From Pseudomonas gingeri (GTDB lineage Bacteria; Pseudomonadota; Gammaproteobacteria; Pseudomonadales; Pseudomonadaceae), in the NCBI RefSeq assembly GCF_013385425.1, contig NZ_JACAQA010000027.1:1-64000 (forward strand): a stretch of 64,000 bases of DNA. Direction: 5' to 3'. The stretch's first letter is position 1. Each line of letters starts with the position of its first letter. The notes beneath the pieces were generated by a model. That model was not told the origin of the DNA, searched no databases, and was given only the letters and a program-made list of their open reading frames with translations. Shown here piece after piece: positions 34,889 to 44,309 of this stretch. A program made the translations under genes and the position numbers.

Positions 34889-36115
34889 ATGAGTCTTTCC
34901 GGCCCCAACCGCATCCCCACCGACTGCGAACCCACCCACGCCGAGATCCAGCAGATCCAGCTGGACCGCCTGCAACGGGTGCGCAACGAACTGAAAAAGC
35001 GCGACTACGCCGCCTGCGTGCTGTTCGACCCGACCCATATGCGCTACGCCACCGGCTCGCGCAACATGCAGGTGTACTCGGCCCGTAACCCGGCGCGTTA
35101 CGCCTTTATTCCCGCCGAAGGCCCGGTGGTGGTTTTCGAATTCGGCGGCTGCCTGCACCTGGCCGAATCCCTGAACACCGTCGACGAAGTGCGCCCGGCC
35201 AAGGCGATCTCCTATTACTTCTGCGACAGTTTCCTGAGCAATGTCACCGCCGACTGGGCCGCTGAAATCGACGACCTGGTGCGCAAATGCGGTGGCGGAA
35301 AACGCATCGCCATCGAGAGCGCCACCTCGGCGGCGGCCTTCGAATTGCAGAAGCTCGGCTACCAGGTCTTCGATGCCCAGGAACCACTGGAACGCGCGCG
35401 CTGCATCAAGGTGCCGAACGAGCTGAAGATGATCCGCGCCAGCCTGCGCGCCACCGAGGCCGGCGTGAAGCTGATGGAAAGCAAGCTCAAGCCCGGCATC
35501 AGCGAAAACGAACTCTGGTCGCACCTGCACCAGCACGTGATCGCCACCGACGGCGACTATGTGGAAACCCGCCTGCTGTCCTCCGGACCGCGCACCAACC
35601 CCTGGTTCCAGGAGTGCAGCACCCGGCCCATCGAAGCCGGCGACCTGGTGGCGCTGGACACCGATGTGGTCGGTCGTTTCGGCTACTACGCGGACTTCTC
35701 GCGGACCTTTCTCTGCGGCGAACAGGCCGCCACCCGCAAGCAGCAGGAGCTGTACAAGCTGGCCTATGAACAGGTGCAGACCAATATGGAAATGCTCAAG
35801 GCCGGGCGCAGCTTCAAGGAGTATGCGGAGCTGGCCTGGAAGATCCCCGACCACTACAAGGCCAACCGTTATTTCGCCCTGGCCCACGGGGTTGGCATGA
35901 CCGGTGAATACCCCTACGTGGTGCACCGCGAGGACATCGATGCACTGGGCTATGACGGGGTGTTCGAGGCGGGCATGACCATCTGCGTGGAAAGCTACAT
36001 CGGCCACGACGAAGGCGGCGAAGGGGTCAAGCTCGAAGAGCAGATCTACATCCACGAAAATGGTATCGAGCTGCTCTCGGACTATCCGTTCGACCCGCGT
36101 CTGCTGCCCGTTTAA
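34889..36115 (+). CDS. M24 metallopeptidase-fold protein, DddP-like
   Basis: A 408-residue creatinase/Xaa-Pro peptidase fold protein. Likely metal ligands are D257, D259, D269, H333, E368 and E383. Their spacing (2, 10, 64, 35, 15) equals that of the DMSP lyase DddP as I recall it, and Y328 also fits. The DddP residue thought to be the base, Asp377, corresponds to G339 here, so DMSP cleavage is doubtful. GAGGAA lies eight nt before ATG 34889. It is downstream of the oxygenase gene and upstream of the ABC importer. Peptidase, amidinohydrolase-like or lyase activity all remain possible. Confidence 0.8.
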   Translation: MSLSGPNRIPTDCEPTHAEIQQIQLDRLQRVRNELKKRDYAACVLFDPTHMRYATGSRNMQVYSARNPARYAFIPAEGPVVVFEFGGCLHLAESLNTVDEVRPAKAISYYFCDSFLSNVTADWAAEIDDLVRKCGGGKRIAIESATSAAAFELQKLGYQVFDAQEPLERARCIKVPNELKMIRASLRATEAGVKLMESKLKPGISENELWSHLHQHVIATDGDYVETRLLSSGPRTNPWFQECSTRPIEAGDLVALDTDVVGRFGYYADFSRTFLCGEQAATRKQQELYKLAYEQVQTNMEMLKAGRSFKEYAELAWKIPDHYKANRYFALAHGVGMTGEYPYVVHREDIDALGYDGVFEAGMTICVESYIGHDEGGEGVKLEEQIYIHENGIELLSDYPFDPRLLPV

Positions 36116-36279
36116 GTCTTGCCGCCCTACCCCGCGCCGGCACTCAGCCCGCGAGGTAGGGCCATCAGGAGCGTGTCTGGCGCGGGAGGGCAATCAGTAA
36201 TGTGCGTTTTAGGAATTTTCCTACGCTGAATTTATCGTTTGTTCATCCGGAGCCAGATGACAAAACTGCGAGCATCTCA

Positions 36280-36290
36280 AATAAAAACAA
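36280..36290 (+). promoter_or_regulatory. Overlapping CA motifs upstream of a short leader ORF
   Basis: Two overlapping AANAANAA matches (AATAAAAA and AAAAACAA) lie just before the GAGAG ribosome site of the 33-codon ORF. They would let Hfq/Crc control the leader translation. Confidence 0.45.
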
Positions 36291-36305
36291 CACGAGAGCC
36301 GCACC

Positions 36306-36407
36306 ATGTCCTATCCCACGTCCCGCCTCCTGAATGCTCCGCGCTTTGATCTGCCGTTGACGTTTTTCCTGACCGATCACGGGTCCGCCCTGGATCGCCA
36401 GCGCTAG
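36306..36407 (+). CDS. Putative 33-residue leader peptide
   Basis: A short ORF starting MSYPTSRLLN and ending SALDRQR. It has a GAGAG ribosome site (36294-36298) seven nt before the ATG and ends 65 nt before the binding protein gene. It could be a regulatory leader for the ABC importer. There is no homology that I recognise, so it may also be chance. Confidence 0.4.
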   Translation: MSYPTSRLLNAPRFDLPLTFFLTDHGSALDRQR

Positions 36408-36472
36408 CTGCCAACCCTCTGTTCGCAGTGGCACCCAAAAGACGCATTTACGCCCCAGTATCGGAGAGGCTC

Positions 36473-38107
36473 ATGAAAGACCTGACTACCCTGGACGGCT
36501 CCGCGCCGCATCCAGCCGTGGATGACCTGTGCACCCAAGCCAAGCGCGGCCAGATCAGCCGCCGGCAATTCCTCCACACCGCCACCCTGCTCGGTATCAC
36601 CGCCGCCAGCGCCGGGAGTTTCCTCGGCCCGGCGCTGTTCAGCGATTCGGTCCAGGCGGCTGAGACCGGCACCCCACGCAATGGCGGCAGCCTGCGCTTT
36701 GCCTGTGCCATCCAGGAAATCCAGGACCCGATGCTCATCACCTGGATCGAAGCCTCGAACCTGATGCGCAACAGCCTGGAATACCTGACCTGGGTCGATG
36801 CCCAGAACATCACCCACCCGTACCTCGCCGAAAGCTGGAAGCCCTCGGATGACCTCAAGGAGTGGGTCTTCAACCTGCGCCAGGACGTCAAGTGGAGCAA
36901 CGGCGACGCCTTCACCGCCGACGACGTCGAGCACAACTTCCAACGCTGGACCGGCGCCGAGTCCAAGTCGGTCAACCGCACTGCCTTCCAGGACATCGCC
37001 TCCTTCGAAAAACTCGGGCCTTACCAGTTCAAGCTGGTGCTCAAGCGGCCGATCCTGGCGATTCCGGAAATGCTCAACGCCTTCACCTGCGCCATCGTCC
37101 ATCGCAGCTTCAAAGCCGGTGATGACTGGTCGAAAAACCCGCTCGGCACCGGTCCTTTCAAGCTCACCTCGTTCGCCGTGAACAAGGAAGCGACCTTCGC
37201 CAAGCGCGCCGATTACTGGGGCAAGCCGGCCTACCTGGACGAGCTACGGTATGTCGACATGGGCACCGACGTGTCCACCCAACTGGCCGCCCTGCAAGCC
37301 GGGCAGGTCGACGTGCTGTACCGCGTCACCGTGGCCGAACTGGACCTGGCCAAGCGCCTGCCCAACGCCAAGCTGCTGACCTGCAAATCGGCGCAGACCG
37401 TGGTGATGCGCATGGCCGTGGACCAGAAGCCGTTCGACGACCTGCGCATCCGCAAGGCCGTGGCGCTCTGCGCCGACAACGCGCAAATGCTCAAGATCGC
37501 CTATCGCGGCATGGGCACCCTGGGCGAGGACCACCATGTGGCGCCGTCGCACCCGGAATACTTCCCGCTGCCCAAGCGCGCTCGTGACGTGACCCAGGCC
37601 AAGGCATTGCTGGCCGAAGCCGGACATCCCAAGGGCATCGATATCGACCTGATCGTCGGCAACACCCAGGGTCGCTACGAGCAGGACACCGCACAGATCC
37701 TCCAGCAGAACTGCCTGGAAGCCGGCATCCGCATCAACCTCAAGGTGATTCCCGCCACCCAGTACTGGCCGATCTGGGACAAAGCCGCCTTCAGCCTCAC
37801 TTACTGGGCCCATCGCCCGTTGGGGGTGATGTCCCTGGAACTGGCCTACCGCGGCGGCGGTGCCTGGAACGAAAGCCACTACAAGGACCCGGCCTTCGAC
37901 GCCGCCCTGGACAAGGCCATGGGCATCGTCGATCCGAAACAGCGCTCCCTGGCGATGCAAAGCGTGGAGCAGATCCTCCAGGACGCCTGCGTCATCATCC
38001 AGCCGTTCTGGGCCGACAAGTTCACCGCCACGTCGCAGAAGGTCCAAGGCTTCCAGGTCCACCCATCGGACTTCTACCCGATGAACGAAACCTGGCTCAG
38101 CGCCTGA
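36473..38107 (+). CDS. ABC importer binding protein, peptide/opine type (SBP_bac_5), Tat-exported
   Basis: A 544-residue binding protein of the DppA/OppA family. A 35-residue N-terminal extension leads to a twin-arginine signal (SRRQFLHTA) and hydrophobic stretch, so it is exported folded. The SBP_bac_5 core runs from about residue 60 (GGSLRFACAI) to the end, with YLAESWKPSDD and NPLGTGPF typical. ATG 36473 follows GGAGAGG. It leads a transporter operon with two permeases and a double ATPase, followed by a porin gene. The ligand is not known. Confidence 0.88.
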   Translation: MKDLTTLDGSAPHPAVDDLCTQAKRGQISRRQFLHTATLLGITAASAGSFLGPALFSDSVQAAETGTPRNGGSLRFACAIQEIQDPMLITWIEASNLMRNSLEYLTWVDAQNITHPYLAESWKPSDDLKEWVFNLRQDVKWSNGDAFTADDVEHNFQRWTGAESKSVNRTAFQDIASFEKLGPYQFKLVLKRPILAIPEMLNAFTCAIVHRSFKAGDDWSKNPLGTGPFKLTSFAVNKEATFAKRADYWGKPAYLDELRYVDMGTDVSTQLAALQAGQVDVLYRVTVAELDLAKRLPNAKLLTCKSAQTVVMRMAVDQKPFDDLRIRKAVALCADNAQMLKIAYRGMGTLGEDHHVAPSHPEYFPLPKRARDVTQAKALLAEAGHPKGIDIDLIVGNTQGRYEQDTAQILQQNCLEAGIRINLKVIPATQYWPIWDKAAFSLTYWAHRPLGVMSLELAYRGGGAWNESHYKDPAFDAALDKAMGIVDPKQRSLAMQSVEQILQDACVIIQPFWADKFTATSQKVQGFQVHPSDFYPMNETWLSA

Positions 38108-38127
38108 TCCGACCTTTGAAACAATGA

Positions 38128-38170
38128 GCTCGCCCACCCCGGTGCGGCGAGCCGGCAACTGTATAGCCGG
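38128..38170 (+). promoter_or_regulatory. Stem-loops between binding protein and permease genes
   Basis: GCTCGCC (38128-38134) pairs with GGCGAGC (38146-38152), and a second short CCGGC/GCCGG stem follows. There is no T-run. Such stems usually protect the upstream binding-protein mRNA and lower permease expression. Confidence 0.5.
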
Positions 38171-38181
38171 AGCATGCAAAC

Positions 38182-39135
38182 ATGGCTGATTTTCTGTGGC
38201 GCAAGCTACTGGCCCTGGCAGCGACGTTATTGTCGGTGTCACTGATCGTTTTTTTCGCCCTGGAGCTGAATATCGAGGACGTCGCGATCAACGTCCTGGG
38301 TCCCTACTCCGCCGCCGACCAACGCGCCGCCTGGCTCACCGAGCACGGCTACGACCAACCCTTCCTGTGGCGTTACCTGATCTGGCTGAAGGACTTCGTC
38401 AGCGGCCACTGGGGCACCTCAGTGCACTTTCGCGAACCGGTGATGGACCTGTTGCTGCCCAACCTCGGGCAGACCCTGATGCTGGCGGGCCTGGCGCTGT
38501 TGATCATGGTCCCCGTGGCCCTGACCCTCGGCGTACTGGCCGGGATTCGCCAGGGTTCGCTGCTGGACCGCCTGGTGTCGTTCCTGTCCATCGTCACCAC
38601 CTCTATCCCGGATTTCGCCAGCGCGGTGTTCGTCTCGGCAATCTTCGTCTTCTGGCTCAACTGGCTGCCGGGCGTCAGCAGCATGAGCGACGGTTTCAGT
38701 GCCCTGCAACTGGCGATGCCGCTGATGGTGCTGTGCCTGTTCGGCGTCGGCTACCTGGCGCGGATCACCCGGGCTTCGATGGTCGAAGTGATGCAGGCGC
38801 CGTATATCCGTACCGCCCGCCTCAAGGGTGCCTCGACCTCACGCATCGTGCTGCGCCATGCGCTGCGCAATGTGCTGATCGCACCGATCACGGTGATCAT
38901 GCTGTACATCCCGTGGCTGCTGTCCAACGTCATCGTGGTCGAGGTGTTCTTCGCCTACAAGGGCTTCGGCTCGTTGCTCTACACCGCCTCGCTGAACCAT
39001 GACGTCTACCTGATCGAGGCCTGCGCCATGATCAGTGCGCTGGTGGTGGGCGCGACCAAGATCTTCTCCGACCTGGCCTATACCTGGCTCAATCCGCGCA
39101 TCACCTTGCGCAGCCTTGGCGGGAGCGCCCGATGA
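38182..39135 (+). CDS. ABC transporter permease (DppB/OppB type)
   Basis: A 317-residue inner-membrane permease with a first segment at residues 9-30, a periplasmic loop and five further segments. The coupling loop motif (RTARLKGASTSRIVLRHALRN) contacts the ATPase. It overlaps the next permease gene by four nt. It belongs with the binding protein at 36473. Confidence 0.9.
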   Translation: MADFLWRKLLALAATLLSVSLIVFFALELNIEDVAINVLGPYSAADQRAAWLTEHGYDQPFLWRYLIWLKDFVSGHWGTSVHFREPVMDLLLPNLGQTLMLAGLALLIMVPVALTLGVLAGIRQGSLLDRLVSFLSIVTTSIPDFASAVFVSAIFVFWLNWLPGVSSMSDGFSALQLAMPLMVLCLFGVGYLARITRASMVEVMQAPYIRTARLKGASTSRIVLRHALRNVLIAPITVIMLYIPWLLSNVIVVEVFFAYKGFGSLLYTASLNHDVYLIEACAMISALVVGATKIFSDLAYTWLNPRITLRSLGGSAR

Positions 39136-39968
39136 ATCTTCTGCATGCATTCAAGAACCCGCTGGCGGCCCTGGGCCTGTGTCTGGTGGGCGGTTGGGTG
39201 ATCCTCGGGGTCTTCGCCCCCTGGCTCGCCCCCCATGACCCGCTGGAAAGCTTCACCCCGCTGCTGACGCCGTTCAGCGACGACGGCAGCGGCCAGACCT
39301 TCCTGCTGGGCACCGATGTGCTGGGCCGCGATATTCTCTCGCGACTGATCTGGGGCACCCGCACGGTGCTGCTCTGGTCGACCCTGGCGACCCTCACCGC
39401 GTTTGCCTTCGGCATTGCCATGGGCCTGTGCGCCGGCTACTTCAATGGCTGGGTCGACTCGGTATTGTCCTATATCGCCGACACCGTGCTGTCGTTCCCG
39501 GTGCTGGTGCTGTACATCGTGATCATCATCGCCCTCGGCGCCTCGGCGTTGAACATCCTGATCGCGGTGACCTTCACCAGCGCCCCGGCGATCTTCCGGA
39601 TCATGCGCGCCCTGACCATGGACCTGCGTTCGCGGGACTATGTGCTCAGCGCCATCACCCAGGGCGAAGGCGCCCTGCGGATCATGACCGTGGAAATCCT
39701 GCCCAACTGCGGTGGCCCGCTGATCGTCGATTTCTGCCTGCGCATCGGCTACACCGCGATCATGATCGGTGCCCTCGGCTTCCTCGGCCTCGGCCTGCCA
39801 CCGCCGACCCCGGACTGGGGCGGCATGATCAACGAAGGCCGCAGCATGGCCATCGCGTTTCCCCACCTGGTGATCTTCCCGTGCATTGCCATTTCCACCC
39901 TGATGCTTGGCCTCAGCCTGCTGGCGGACGGCCTGGACGAACACGCCCAGAAAGGCACAAGGAGTTGA
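39132..39968 (+). CDS. ABC transporter permease (DppC/OppC type)
   Basis: A 278-residue permease. The start LLHAFKNPLAALGLCLVGG and the periplasmic motif LGTDVLGRDILSRLIWGTR are the hallmarks of the DppC half. The EAA-like loop (MRALTMDLRSRDYV) is at about 156-169. ATGA overlap with the DppB-type gene couples their translation. It forms the membrane channel with that partner. Confidence 0.92.
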   Translation: MNLLHAFKNPLAALGLCLVGGWVILGVFAPWLAPHDPLESFTPLLTPFSDDGSGQTFLLGTDVLGRDILSRLIWGTRTVLLWSTLATLTAFAFGIAMGLCAGYFNGWVDSVLSYIADTVLSFPVLVLYIVIIIALGASALNILIAVTFTSAPAIFRIMRALTMDLRSRDYVLSAITQGEGALRIMTVEILPNCGGPLIVDFCLRIGYTAIMIGALGFLGLGLPPPTPDWGGMINEGRSMAIAFPHLVIFPCIAISTLMLGLSLLADGLDEHAQKGTRS

Positions 39969-39970
39969 GT

Positions 39971-41611
<1,641 letters not shown>

Positions 41612-41618
41612 TCCTCCC

Positions 41619-41666
41619 GGCCCGCTACCACCTGGACGTTGCTCGCAGCCTCCGTCGTAGCGGGCC
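41619..41666 (+). promoter_or_regulatory. Ten-bp inverted repeat between ATPase and porin genes
   Basis: GGCCCGCTAC (41619-41628) pairs perfectly with GTAGCGGGCC (41657-41666), loop 28 nt, without a T-run. It is likely a processing or attenuation stem in the importer-porin transcript. Confidence 0.55.
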
Positions 41667-41718
41667 CTACCCCTTTCATCCAGACCACGCTTTTGCCGTG
41701 GCCGGGATGGCTGTTGCC

Positions 41719-41726
41719 AACAATAA
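41719..41726 (+). promoter_or_regulatory. CA motif upstream of the porin gene
   Basis: AACAATAA fits AANAANAA and is 24 nt before the porin ATG, a few nt before the CGGAG ribosome site. It suggests Hfq/Crc control of the porin. Confidence 0.4.
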
Positions 41727-41750
41727 ACCTAGAGAAGAGACGGAGCGACC

Positions 41751-42932
41751 ATGAACTTGAACACCACCCGGGCCTTGCGCTCATTAACCCCGCTGGCGCT
41801 GTTGGGCGCCCTTTCCACGCCCGCAATGGCGATCCAGGTCACCGACAACCTGGATATCGGCGGCGCTGTCCGCTATCGCTGGGACTACGCCCCGGATCGC
41901 GATATCCAGAAGTTCGACTTCGACACCGCGTTCCTCACCGCCAAGTACAACTCCGACACCTGGATCGCCGCCGCCAAGTACCGCTTCTACGGGCGCTCCT
42001 ATCCGTACCAGTACACCGATCGCATCGGCGCGGTGCAGTTCGCCGAGACCGCCTGGGTCGGCTACAAATTCAACCCGGACCAGCAGGTGCAGGTCGGCCT
42101 GAACCAGATTCCGTTCGGCCTGCAACCCTACTTCGGCAGTACCTTCTATGAAACCCTGGGCAACGTGGTCGGCCTGGAAGACGTGGAAGAAGTCGGCGCC
42201 AAATACATCCAGCAGAGCGGCGACTGGAACCTGCAAGCCGGTTTCTACCTGCGCCCGGCCCTGCAAGGGCGTGGCACCAGCAACGGCGACACCTACTCCA
42301 CCGTGGTCTCCCGGGCCGACAGCTATGTGACCGACGGCAGCAACAACCAGGAACACAACACCGCCGTGGTGCGCCTGGCCAAGGCCATGCAACTGGGTAA
42401 CTGGAAATCCGAGGTGGGCATCTCGGGCCTGACCTCGACCCTGGAAAACCGCGACACCCGCGAAGACGGCCGGCGCAATGCCGTGGCCATCCACTACCTG
42501 GGCAAGGACGGTCCGTGGGGCCTGCAATTGCAGGCGGCGCGCCAGCAGATGTCGCCACGCAATCCCGGCAGCAACGAGGTGGTGACCTTCGGCGGCTATG
42601 ACGGCACCTTCAACGTCGCCAGCCGCGGCAACCTCTATGTCGCCGACCTGAGCTACGACGTCGACGGCAAGTACCTGCTTGACCAGATCAGCGGGATCAA
42701 GCTGTACGCCAACTACAGTGCTTTCGACAAATCGGCGGATGACTTCAAGACCTCCCAGCGCCTGATCCTCGGCACCTCGTTCTCGGTGAGCAAATTCTGG
42801 GTCGCCACCGAATGGCTGATCGGCAAGAACGATCCTTACATCGGCGGCAGCAGCTATACCCAGAGTCTTGCGGCCGGCGGGACCGATCTCTGGAAAAACC
42901 AGTTGTACGTGAACATCGGCTACTACTTCTGA
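41751..42932 (+). CDS. Outer-membrane porin
   Basis: A 393-residue beta-barrel protein. A Sec signal ends near TPAMAIQ (residue 27), strands alternate through the chain, and the C-terminus is the aromatic YYF typical of Bam substrates. It resembles the substrate-selective porins found beside Pseudomonas importers. It follows the importer by 139 nt and precedes a strong terminator, so it probably lets the same solute cross the outer membrane. Confidence 0.85.
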   Translation: MNLNTTRALRSLTPLALLGALSTPAMAIQVTDNLDIGGAVRYRWDYAPDRDIQKFDFDTAFLTAKYNSDTWIAAAKYRFYGRSYPYQYTDRIGAVQFAETAWVGYKFNPDQQVQVGLNQIPFGLQPYFGSTFYETLGNVVGLEDVEEVGAKYIQQSGDWNLQAGFYLRPALQGRGTSNGDTYSTVVSRADSYVTDGSNNQEHNTAVVRLAKAMQLGNWKSEVGISGLTSTLENRDTREDGRRNAVAIHYLGKDGPWGLQLQAARQQMSPRNPGSNEVVTFGGYDGTFNVASRGNLYVADLSYDVDGKYLLDQISGIKLYANYSAFDKSADDFKTSQRLILGTSFSVSKFWVATEWLIGKNDPYIGGSSYTQSLAAGGTDLWKNQLYVNIGYYF

Positions 42933-42942
42933 TTGACCTGCC

Positions 42943-42970
42943 TGCAGGAGCCGGTTTGCTGACTCCTGCA
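42943..42970. repeat. Short hairpin, decayed REP half
   Basis: TGCAGGAG (42943-42950) pairs with CTCCTGCA (42963-42970); the sequence between, CCGGTTTGCTGA, resembles a REP arm. Confidence 0.45.
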
Positions 42971-43000
42971 TACCAGCTCCTCATTTCATTGCGCATTTTT

Positions 43001-43033
43001 GTGGGAGAGCACCTGGGCTCTCCCACCTTTTTT
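43001..43033 (+). terminator. Rho-independent terminator of the importer-porin operon
   Basis: A perfect 10-bp stem (GTGGGAGAGC 43001-43010, GCTCTCCCAC 43017-43026), a 6-nt loop and a T-run at 43028-43033. Confidence 0.93.
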
Positions 43034-43220
43034 ATACCCGCCGCTTTTTTTACTCACTCCCGCCAAGCAACGCTTGCATCGGCCCGCCGGTGATAGTCAG
43101 ATACGTCCTACAGAAAAAACACTTAAAAGAACAACAATAAACCGACTCCACACGGGTCTGCCCCGCGCTTCAACGCGGTATTCGGCAGGTGTGCGCCAGC
43201 CGGTCCGGAGTATCCATTTC

Positions 43221-44096
43221 ATGCGTCAACTGCCCTCGCTGAACATGCTCCGCGTGTTCGAGGAAGTCGCCCGGCATCGCAGCTTCAGCCAGGCCGCCGC
43301 GTATCTGAACGTGACCCAGGGCGCGGTCAGCCGACAGATCAAGCAGCTTGAAGATTACCTTGGCGTCGCGCTGTTCGTGCGCACGCCGCGGGGCTTGTCA
43401 CTGACCGAATCAGGAACGGCATTGTCACCGCAGTTGGGCGATGCCTTCGACCATATCGAACGTGCCCTGCAAGCCGTGCGGGTGCCTAACCTGCGTCAGC
43501 GCCTGCGCATCCTCGCGCCACCGACCTGGGCCACCCGCTGGTTGTCGGCGCATCTGCGAGCGTTCTGCCAGCGCTACCCGGATATCAGCCTCAGCGTGAC
43601 CAACCAGGCCAGTCATGACAGCCTGGCCGAGGTCGACTGCCAGATCCGTTTCGGCCTCGAGGCGGACCCGCATTGCAGCAGCCAATTGCTGGTGATGGAG
43701 CGGCATATCGCCGTGGCGAGCCCGGAGCTGTTCGAACAGGGCGAGGCGCCGGATCTGCGCCACTCGCCCCTGCTGCATATCCTGCACGACGGCAAGCGCC
43801 TCAAGGTCTGGGAGAACTGGCTGGCGGCCATGGGCCGTGAAGACGTGGATGCCCGGCAAGGGCTGGAATTCAGCACCCTGGACCAGGTGATCAACACCGC
43901 ATTGGCCGGTGGTGGGCTGGCGGTGATCGACCGGCAGATGATCGTCAAGGAACTGGCCAACGGCAGCCTGTTGCCCATCACCCCGGTGGAGGTGGTCGGG
44001 CCGTATGGCTATTGGCTGGATGTGGAGAACGACAAGCAGGGGTTGTCGAAAGTGCGGCTGTTTACCGAGTGGTTGAGCCTGGTGAGCAATCCCTGA
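43221..44096 (+). CDS. LysR-family regulator (GcvA-like)
   Basis: A 291-residue LysR protein; HTH is RSFSQAAAYLNVTQGAVSRQ at residues 20-39. It starts at ATG 43221 with GGAG upstream. It follows the porin terminator and is convergent with the SSADH operon, so it has its own promoter. As the nearest regulator it may control the importer, the oxidation operon, or both. Confidence 0.88.
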   Translation: MRQLPSLNMLRVFEEVARHRSFSQAAAYLNVTQGAVSRQIKQLEDYLGVALFVRTPRGLSLTESGTALSPQLGDAFDHIERALQAVRVPNLRQRLRILAPPTWATRWLSAHLRAFCQRYPDISLSVTNQASHDSLAEVDCQIRFGLEADPHCSSQLLVMERHIAVASPELFEQGEAPDLRHSPLLHILHDGKRLKVWENWLAAMGREDVDARQGLEFSTLDQVINTALAGGGLAVIDRQMIVKELANGSLLPITPVEVVGPYGYWLDVENDKQGLSKVRLFTEWLSLVSNP

Positions 44097-44183
44097 CTCA
44101 AGGCCCGATGCAATCCCCGGCCGTTTTCCGAGGCAACACAAAAAAGAAGAACTGAAACCCGCTACCGCGCCCTTCCCACGCCC

Positions 44184-44289
44184 CCCTGTAGGAGCGAGCT
44201 TGCTCGCGATGGTCGTGAACGATAACTCGGGGCGCCTGATACCCAGCGGCGCCCTTGCGTCCATCGCGAGCAAGCTCGCTCCTACAGGG
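44184..44289. repeat. REP pair, GCGAGCTTG class, with shared core
   Basis: Perfect 29-nt inverted arms at 44184-44212 and 44261-44289. The core (GAACGATAACTCGGGG at 44217-44232) is a variant of that in the elements at 30060 and 34725. It lies between convergent genes. Confidence 0.9.
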
Positions 44290-44309
44290 TGTGAGGGGGC
44301 GACGGTGCC

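Larger units (their letters stand above)
36116..36472. other. Leader of the ABC importer operon
   Basis: This 357-nt stretch holds an 8-bp inverted repeat (GCCCTACC 36124-36131, GGTAGGGC 36155-36162), an AT-rich imperfect palindrome with arms TAGGAA and TTCCTA (36210-36223), a CA motif (36280-36290) and a 33-codon ORF (36306-36407). It is probably the promoter and a long 5' leader of the importer genes. Confidence 0.5.

Noticed and set aside
34889..36115. DMSP lyase DddP as a firm functional call
   Set aside because: The position of the proposed catalytic aspartate is glycine and no acrylate or DMSP genes lie nearby.
36210..36223. Terminator after the M24-fold gene
   Set aside because: The short AT-rich palindrome has only 6-bp arms and no T-run; it is more likely an operator or chance.
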